The notes under the pieces were generated by a model, which made no database searches, was not told where the DNA came from, and saw only the letters and a list, made by a program, of their open reading frames with translations. A stretch of DNA of 5,956 nucleotides from JBFLVN01 sp040758475 (GTDB lineage Bacteria; JAGRBM01). The stretch spans positions 1 through 5,956 of the forward strand of contig JBFLVN010000228.1 of the NCBI GenBank assembly GCA_040758475.1. The letters are read 5' to 3'. This document shows positions 1 through 4,162 of this stretch, piece after piece. Position 1 is the stretch's first letter. Every line of letters begins with the position of its first letter. A program made the translations under genes and the position numbers.

Positions 1-522
1 CTTTCCAGGGTAGGAAAGGAGCGAATCTTTCTCCGGGGCGGGGGCGGGAATCTGTTTCTTCTTTTTCGCCAGCGTGCCGCTTGCGCGGCTCGCCTCCAGG
101 AGCTTTCGGATTCTCCCGAGCATGTCGTCGAAGTGGGGTTCGCCCGGAAGGGTTTCGACGATCTCTCCCGACGTTCCTACGAGGACGAGCGTGGGCCACG
201 CCCGGACGCCGTACTGCTTCCAGAGATCGTGGTCGCTGTCCACGAGGCAGGGGTGGCGCACGCCGTGGCGGCGCATGGCCCGCTGGATGTTGGCCGCGTC
301 TTTCTCCTGGTCGAACTTGGCCGCGTGGACGCCGATGACGTGGAAGGGCTCGTTTTCGAGTTCCTTTTCCAGCCGGTCGAGAACGGGAAGGACGTGCATG
401 CAGTTGATGCAGCAGTAGGTCCAGAAATCGAGGAGGACGACGTGCCCTTCGAGCCCGGCGAGCGAGAGGGGTTCGCTGGTCCCGAGCCAGGTGGCTTTTT
501 CCGGAAACTCGGGAGCCTGCAT
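1..522 (-). CDS. NHLRC2-like thioredoxin-fold protein, N-terminal part (runs off the window)
   Basis: The first 174 codons of a thioredoxin-fold protein are visible; no stop occurs before base 1. The segment DFWTYCCINCMHVLP (residues 32-46) carries a CxxC pair, C38-I-N-C41, in the context typical of NHLRC2-type proteins. IGVHAAKF (63-70) and AWPTLVLV (108-115, the cis-proline at P110) follow in the expected order. A Lys/Pro/Ala-rich linker (about 150-166) then leads to LLSYPGK, where family members begin their NHL beta-propeller; that part lies outside the window. No signal peptide is visible, so a cytoplasmic location is inferred. The role is probably thiol redox, with unknown partners. ATG at 520-522 is chosen because it follows AGAGG that directly abuts the argC stop. 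The gap to argC is 9 bp, so the two are probably co-transcribed. Family assignment is confident; function is not. Confidence 0.85.
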   Translation of the reverse strand, partial: MQAPEFPEKATWLGTSEPLSLAGLEGHVVLLDFWTYCCINCMHVLPVLDRLEKELENEPFHVIGVHAAKFDQEKDAANIQRAMRRHGVRHPCLVDSDHDLWKQYGVRAWPTLVLVGTSGEIVETLPGEPHFDDMLGRIRKLLEASRASGTLAKKKKQIPAPAPEKDSLLSYPGK

Positions 523-531
523 TTTTCCTCT

Positions 532-1575
532 CTACGGTACCGCGGCGAAGCCTTCGAGGCCCGCCGTTTCAGGATAGCCCATCATCAGGTTCATGTTCTG
601 CATGGCTTGGCCCGAAGCGCCTTTGACGAGATTGTCGATCGCGGACAGGCAGATCACCCGGCCGTCCCCCGCGCCGATGGGCGAAACATCGCAGTAATTG
701 GACCCCGCCACGTCCTGCGTCCGGGGAGGAACCCCTTCGGGAAGCACCCGCACGAAGGGCTCGCCTTCGTAGAAGCGCCGGTAGAGGGCCGAGAGGTCCG
801 CCGTCGAAAGGCCGTTTTTCGCCCGGGCGTAGACGGTGGAGAGGATTCCCCGGTTCATGGGAATGAGATGGGGCGTGAACGTGATCTTGATGGGCGCGCC
901 CGCGGCGCCCGAGAGTTCCTGTTCGATTTCAGGCGTGTGGCGGTGGGTGAAGACGCCATAGGCTTTGATTCCGTTTTCGACCTCGCTGAAGGAAAAGGCG
1001 AGGTCCGCTTTCCGGCCGGCCCCGGAGACGCCGGATTTCGCATCGGCGATGAGGCCGTCGTGGGAAACGGCGCCGTTCTTGAGGAGCGGCGCCAAGGCGA
1101 GGATCGTCGCCGTGGGATAGCAGCCCGGGTTGGCCACGAGCCGCGCCTTCTTGATTTTTTCCCGGTGGAGTTCGGGAAGGCCGTAGACGGCTTCCTTCAA
1201 ATAGTTTGGCGCCTTGTGGTGCTCGTAGGTTTTCTCATAAACCGCAAGATCGTGAATCCGGAAATCGGCCGAGAGGTCCACGACTTTGAGCCCCGCTTCG
1301 AGGAGGGCCGCCGCCGTTTCGGCCGCTTCGCCGTGGGGAAGGGCGAGGAAGGCGAAGTCCGCCTTCTTGGCGAGGGCCTTGGGATCGAGTTTTTCGAGGA
1401 CGATCTCGCAGCGCCCGGCTACCGACCGGAGCACTTCGCTCATCTTCTTTCCCGCCGATTGCTGGGACGTAAGGGCGGCAAGCTCCACCTTCGGGTGGTT
1501 GAGAAGGAGCCGCACGAGCTCGAAACCCGTGTACCCGGTGGCTCCGCAGACGGCGATTCGAAGTTTCTCACTCAT
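532..1575 (-). CDS. argC: N-acetyl-gamma-glutamyl-phosphate reductase
   Basis: This enzyme performs the NADPH-dependent reduction of N-acetylglutamyl phosphate to the semialdehyde, the third step of arginine (ornithine) synthesis, in the cytoplasm. The 347-residue length is normal for the long ArgC type. The N-terminal Rossmann dinucleotide motif GATGYTG is at residues 11-17. The catalytic cysteine C152 sits in ANPGCYPTA. HRHTPEIEQEL (211-221) carries the histidine region needed for catalysis. The C-terminal KGASGQAMQNMNLM (318-331) is also typical of the family. The ATG at 1573-1575 is preceded by GGGGA, a modest ribosome binding site. The gene follows rpsI after an intrinsic terminator, with only 44 bases between the terminator's T-run and the start codon. 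It therefore depends on read-through or on a promoter I cannot see clearly. No other arginine gene is in view. Confidence 0.97.
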   Translation of the reverse strand: MSEKLRIAVCGATGYTGFELVRLLLNHPKVELAALTSQQSAGKKMSEVLRSVAGRCEIVLEKLDPKALAKKADFAFLALPHGEAAETAAALLEAGLKVVDLSADFRIHDLAVYEKTYEHHKAPNYLKEAVYGLPELHREKIKKARLVANPGCYPTATILALAPLLKNGAVSHDGLIADAKSGVSGAGRKADLAFSFSEVENGIKAYGVFTHRHTPEIEQELSGAAGAPIKITFTPHLIPMNRGILSTVYARAKNGLSTADLSALYRRFYEGEPFVRVLPEGVPPRTQDVAGSNYCDVSPIGAGDGRVICLSAIDNLVKGASGQAMQNMNLMMGYPETAGLEGFAAVP

Positions 1576-1619
1576 GGAATTCCCCGGATCGTTTGCGAGG
1601 ATGACACCCCGCCAATGCC

Positions 1620-1650
1620 AAAAAAAGAGGGCGGGCCGCTGGGCCCGCCC
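1620..1650 (-). terminator. Intrinsic terminator after rpsI
   Basis: On the minus strand a perfect 9-bp GC stem (GGGCGGGCC, loop CAGC, GGCCCGCCC) is followed by TC and seven T. It begins 22 bases after the rpsI stop codon. This is a textbook rho-independent terminator closing the rplM-rpsI transcript. On the plus strand it lacks a T-run, so it should act in one direction only. argC starts 44 bases beyond the T-run. Confidence 0.9.
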
Positions 1651-1671
1651 CCGGTATCGCTGGCCGCGAAA

Positions 1672-2067
1672 TTAACGTTTCGAGAACTGCGGGCGCTTGC
1701 GGGCCTTGTGGTGTCCGTACTTCTTGCGCTCGACCTCGCGCGGGTCGCGCGTGAGGTAGCCGCCCTTCTTGAGGGAGGGGCGGAGTTCGGGGTTGGCCTT
1801 GATGAGGGCCCGGGCGATGCCGTGCCGGATGGCTTCGGCCTGCCCCGTGAGGCCGCCGCCCTGGACGTTCACGTGGATGTCGTAGGCGGCGTTCGTGTTC
1901 GTCAGGTCGAGCGGCTGGCGGATGATCATCTGGGCCGTCTCGCGCGAGAGGTACTCGTTGGCGGGGCGGTGGTTGATGACGATCTGGCCGTTGCCGGGCT
2001 GGATGCGGACGCGGGCGACCGCGCGCTTGCGGCGTCCGGTCCGTTGGGTGTGCTTGGGAGAGGCCAT
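1672..2067 (-). CDS. rpsI: 30S ribosomal protein S9 (uS9)
   Basis: This 131-residue protein matches the usual S9 length. Family signatures run in order: GRRKRAVARV (11-20), RPANEYLSRETAQ (34-46), DIHVNVQGGGLTGQAEAIRHG (roughly 63-83), LTRDPREVERKKYGHHKARK (roughly 105-124), and the terminal QFSKR. In known ribosomes the basic C-terminal tail, ending in SKR, reaches the P-site tRNA in the 30S subunit. The reading frame stays open upstream into rplM, but the ATG at 2065-2067 is the real start: S9 homology begins there and AAGGAG lies 13 bases upstream. It is 26 bases downstream of the rplM stop and forms the conserved rplM-rpsI pair, with a strong terminator just after it. Confidence 0.99.
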   Translation of the reverse strand: MASPKHTQRTGRRKRAVARVRIQPGNGQIVINHRPANEYLSRETAQMIIRQPLDLTNTNAAYDIHVNVQGGGLTGQAEAIRHGIARALIKANPELRPSLKKGGYLTRDPREVERKKYGHHKARKRPQFSKR

Positions 2068-2080
2068 GTGATCCGGTGAA

Positions 2081-2086
2081 CTCCTT
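2081..2086 (-). promoter_or_regulatory. Shine-Dalgarno site of rpsI
   Basis: The minus strand reads AAGGAG here, 13 bases before the rpsI ATG and inside the 26-base rplM-rpsI gap. The spacing is on the long side. It settles the start codon against a much longer in-frame extension that would overlap rplM. Confidence 0.75.
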
Positions 2087-2093
2087 GAAAAAA

Positions 2094-2519
2094 TTACTTC
2101 GTGCTTTCGGGTTTCTGGGCCGCGTGCGGATGTTCCGCGCCGGCGTAAATCTTGAGTTTTCCGAGCATGTGCCGGTGGAGGGGCGTGTTGGGGAGCATGC
2201 GCTTCACCGCCAGGAAGATCACCTTCTCGGGCTTGCGGGCGATCATCTTGGCGGCGTTGGCCGTCTTGAGGCCGCCCGGATGGCCGGTGTACCAGTTGTA
2301 CATCTTGTCTTCCATCTTCTTGCCCGTGAGGCGAATCTTGGAAGCGTTCGTCACGACGACGAAGTCGCCCACGTCGATGTGGGGGGTGTACTGGGCCTTG
2401 TTCTTGCCCTTGAGGATCGTCGCGATGCGGGTCGCAAGACGGCCGAGAACTTGCCCGTCGGCGTCGATGTGGACCCACTTGCGTTCAAACTGTCCTTGCT
2501 TGGCGAACGGAGTGCTCAT
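2094..2519 (-). CDS. rplM: 50S ribosomal protein L13 (uL13)
   Basis: This 141-residue protein has the normal L13 length. It binds 23S rRNA early in large-subunit assembly. Recognisable blocks are KWVHIDADGQVLGRLAT (14-30), GDFVVVTNASKIRLTGKK (51-68), TGHPGGLK (78-85), VKRMLPNTPLHRHMLGKLKIYAG (about 105-127) and EHPHAAQKPE (129-138). The frame is open further upstream towards 2720, but homology starts at the ATG at 2517-2519 and the extension runs through promoter and leader sequence, so this start is chosen. The ribosome binding site is weak (GGGAT about 8 bases upstream). The gene is first in an rplM-rpsI operon driven by the promoter at 2605-2633. In E. coli L13 represses its own mRNA through the leader; whether that occurs here is unknown. 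Confidence 0.99.
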   Translation of the reverse strand: MSTPFAKQGQFERKWVHIDADGQVLGRLATRIATILKGKNKAQYTPHIDVGDFVVVTNASKIRLTGKKMEDKMYNWYTGHPGGLKTANAAKMIARKPEKVIFLAVKRMLPNTPLHRHMLGKLKIYAGAEHPHAAQKPESTK

Positions 2520-2566
2520 GATGGAATCCCGATCAATCTGGGCGAAGCCCTCGCCCTTGGAGTGAT

Positions 2567-2594
2567 AAAAAACCGGGGCCCCAAGGGGCTCCGG
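2567..2594 (-). terminator. Terminator-like hairpin in the rplM leader (attenuator or truA terminator)
   Basis: The minus strand reads CCGGAGCCC, loop CTTG, GGGCCCCGG, then six T. The 9-bp stem has one A-C mismatch. It lies 72 bases after the truA stop, so it could end truA transcripts. However, the strong promoter at 2605-2633 lies between truA and this hairpin, so rplM transcripts must also pass through it, starting only a few bases before the stem. It could therefore be an attenuator or a 5'-end stabilising hairpin. The structure is seen in the sequence; its function is inferred. Confidence 0.65.
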
Positions 2595-2604
2595 GAGGGC
2601 GGCG

Positions 2605-2633
2605 ATAATAGAGAGAGGGGCGGGGGGTGTCAA
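2605..2633 (-). promoter_or_regulatory. Sigma70-type promoter of rplM-rpsI
   Basis: On the minus strand a perfect -35 box TTGACA (2633-2628) is followed by a 17-base spacer and a -10 box TATTAT (2610-2605, five of six consensus). Transcription should start near 2598-2600, giving an rplM leader of about 80 bases. The spacer is almost entirely pyrimidine. The bases just after the -10 box are C and G only (CGCCGC); in enterobacteria a GC-rich discriminator accompanies stringent (ppGpp) control of ribosomal promoters. Confidence 0.88.
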
Positions 2634-2641
2634 GGTTTGGG

Positions 2642-2658
2642 AAGGGGGATAACCCCTT
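2642..2658 (-). other. Small hairpin just after the truA stop codon
   Basis: The minus strand reads AAGGGG, loop TTATC, CCCCTT, a 6-bp perfect stem starting 7 bases after the truA stop. No T-run follows it, so it is unlikely to be an intrinsic terminator alone. It overlaps one arm of the longer alternative pairing described for 2578-2663 and would compete with it. Confidence 0.4.
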
Positions 2659-2665
2659 GGGACTC

Positions 2666-3442
2666 TTAGAAAATCCGCCCGCCCGGGGCGATCCAGGGCC
2701 CCTCGCCGTAATCGACCCAATCGAGGGTAAGCCCGCAGGCCGGGGCCGTGGGGCCCACGCCCTTCCGGTCGGGCTTCTCAAGGAGCGCCGCCGGGCGGTC
2801 TTCGGGAAGGTCGCCCTTTCCGACCGCGACGAGCGTGCCCACCATGCTGCGGACCTGCCCCCGGAGAAAGCCGCTTCCGGTGAAAGAGAGCAAATGGAGC
2901 GCCCCGTGGGGGTGGACGTCCACTTCCTCGATCCGCCGGACGGTCGTCTTGACGCTGGCGCGCGGCCCCTGGAAGGCGGCGAAGTCGTGCTCGCCCACGA
3001 ACGCCTCGGCCGCCCGGGCCATTTTCTCCCAATCGAGAGGGGCGTAGACCTGCCACGCCCTCGCGCGAAGAAGGGCCGTGCCGCCTTGGCGGTTCACGAT
3101 CCGGTAGGTGTAGCGTTTGCGGATGGCCGAGCGCTGGGGATCGAAATTCTCGTCCTTCTCCTGCGCGTCGAGCACCCGGATTTCGGCGGGCAGATGGGGG
3201 TTAAGGCCCGGAAAGAAAGCCGAGAGGGGAAGATTCTTGTTCGTCGTGAAGGAGCACACCTGCCCCTCGGCGTGGACGCCCGAATCGGTGCGGCCCGATC
3301 CCTTCACCCGGATTTTCTTTTCTCCAAGCAGCTTAGCGAGCGCCCGCTCGACGACGCTCTGGATGGCGAGCGCGTTGGCCTGCGCCTGCCAGCCGGCGTA
3401 GCGCGTCCCGTCGTATTCGAGGAGGAGCGCGATCGTGCGCAT
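2666..3442 (-). CDS. truA: tRNA pseudouridine(38-40) synthase TruA
   Basis: TruA converts uridines 38-40 in the tRNA anticodon stem-loop to pseudouridine. The protein has 258 residues, a normal length. The N-terminal LEYDGTRYAGWQ (8-19) is typical. The catalytic aspartate is D53 in GSGRTDSGVHAEGQV (48-62). The conserved tyrosine Y111 lies in KRYTYRI. HDFAAF (152-157), FLRGQVRSMVGTL (192-204) and the closing ACGLTLDWVDY (235-245) complete the fold. In the 192-204 motif, G195 stands where many relatives have histidine. ATG at 3440-3442 is 3 bases after the stop of the preceding outer-membrane gene, and the ribosome binding site is poor (GAGA). Translation is therefore probably coupled to that gene. 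No T-run terminator lies directly after the stop; the next candidate is at 2567-2594. Confidence 0.97.
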   Translation of the reverse strand: MRTIALLLEYDGTRYAGWQAQANALAIQSVVERALAKLLGEKKIRVKGSGRTDSGVHAEGQVCSFTTNKNLPLSAFFPGLNPHLPAEIRVLDAQEKDENFDPQRSAIRKRYTYRIVNRQGGTALLRARAWQVYAPLDWEKMARAAEAFVGEHDFAAFQGPRASVKTTVRRIEEVDVHPHGALHLLSFTGSGFLRGQVRSMVGTLVAVGKGDLPEDRPAALLEKPDRKGVGPTAPACGLTLDWVDYGEGPWIAPGGRIF

Positions 3443-3445
3443 GGA

Positions 3446-4162
3446 TTATTTCTCGAAGACGAAAGACGTATCGAAGGTGAAGCCCGAGAGATCGATGCCG
3501 GTATCGAATCCCTTGACCGTCTGGTAGCGCGCGCGGAGGGCGATCCACATGTTGCGGAACTTGTAGTGCTGTTTCATCTGCGACTCGGCGTGGCGGTCGA
3601 AGCGGTCGAAGAGGAAGCGGAGGCCCGTCTCGCCGTGCCAGCCGAAGCGGACGCCCTGGACGACGTTCTTGGGCTGCAATTTGACCTCTTCCCGGAAGTA
3701 GACCGTATCGAACCCGCCGCCGATGAAGGGAAGAATCCAGGGTTCTTCCTTGTAGCGGAACGCGTATTCGATGCTGGCGGCGCTGGGGACGAGATACAGG
3801 ACGAGATCGGGGTTGGGGGAGACGATTTCCCGGCCCTCGTCGCGTACGTAGGCGCTGTCGAGCGAGAAGGAGAGGGTTCCCGGCAAAGTGGTGCCCGGCC
3901 AGATTGTCAGGTGGCCCGTTTCGAGGAGGTAACCGAAGCGAAGGCCCATGAGGAAGTTCCGCACGTCGTAATCGTAGCGGTCGTGGATGGCGTCGTTCGT
4001 CGGAAGAAAAACTCCGGCCCGGGGTTCGAAGAAGAAATGGAAGGGGCCGTCCCCCCAGGATTTGTCCTGGCCCTTGCTTTGGGCGAGGGCGCCGGAGGCC
4101 AGGGTGAGGCTCAGGGCCGCGAGCACGAGCGCCCGCGCAAGGAACGAGAAAGGGCCTTTCAC
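3446..4162 (-). CDS. Putative outer-membrane beta-barrel protein with signal peptide
   Basis: This 238-residue protein starts with a clear Sec signal peptide: basic MKGPFSFLAR, a hydrophobic stretch at about 11-22, then ASGALA cut before Q28. The mature part has many short alternating aromatic/polar strands, such as FHFFFEPRAGVFLP (41-54) and LRFGYLL, with Gly and aromatic residues near predicted turns, and it ends in strand-like TFDTSFVFEK. This suits an 8- to 10-strand outer-membrane barrel. The EPRAGVFLP opening and overall style remind me of the MXAN_2562-type barrel family of myxobacteria, but that is an impression only. The start codon is GTG (4162-4160), overlapping the TGA of the upstream gene as GTGA; the signal peptide begins there, which supports this start. 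It is coupled to the upstream surface protein and to truA downstream. The ligand or role is unknown. Confidence 0.7.
   Translation of the reverse strand: MKGPFSFLARALVLAALSLTLASGALAQSKGQDKSWGDGPFHFFFEPRAGVFLPTNDAIHDRYDYDVRNFLMGLRFGYLLETGHLTIWPGTTLPGTLSFSLDSAYVRDEGREIVSPNPDLVLYLVPSAASIEYAFRYKEEPWILPFIGGGFDTVYFREEVKLQPKNVVQGVRFGWHGETGLRFLFDRFDRHAESQMKQHYKFRNMWIALRARYQTVKGFDTGIDLSGFTFDTSFVFEK

Larger units (their letters stand above)
2578..2663 (-). repeat. Interrupted inverted repeat spanning the rplM promoter region
   Basis: Minus-strand bases 2663-2651 (GTCCCAAGGGGTT) can pair with 2590-2578 (AGCCCCTTGGGGC) over 13 positions, two of them G-U. The second arm covers the 5' arm, loop and part of the 3' arm of the terminator-like hairpin at 2573-2594. 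The first arm lies upstream of the rplM promoter, so only transcripts arriving from truA would contain both arms. A third related copy, CTCCAAGGG (2562-2554), can pair with 2587-2579. Pairing is seen by eye; energies were not computed. Confidence 0.5.

Noticed and set aside
1576..1620. A TTGGCA -35-like element before argC
   Set aside because: No -10 box is found at 16-18 bases; the best candidate matches only about three of six positions.
133..2079. A 648-codon open frame on the plus strand
   Set aside because: It lies antisense to the thioredoxin-like gene, argC and rpsI, all firmly identified. Its protein is charged, low in complexity and unrecognisable; long antisense frames are expected in GC-rich coding DNA.
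2068..2478. In-frame upstream extension of rpsI
   Set aside because: It overlaps rplM in another frame and gives an Arg/His/Pro-rich stretch without S9 homology. The start at 2067 has the family N-terminus and a Shine-Dalgarno site.
2642..2658. Hairpin after truA as an intrinsic terminator
   Set aside because: The 6-bp stem is followed by CCCAAACC rather than a T-run, so it does not qualify.
2520..2720. In-frame upstream extension of rplM
   Set aside because: It would run through the promoter, leader hairpin and the end of truA. L13 homology begins only just after the ATG at 2519.
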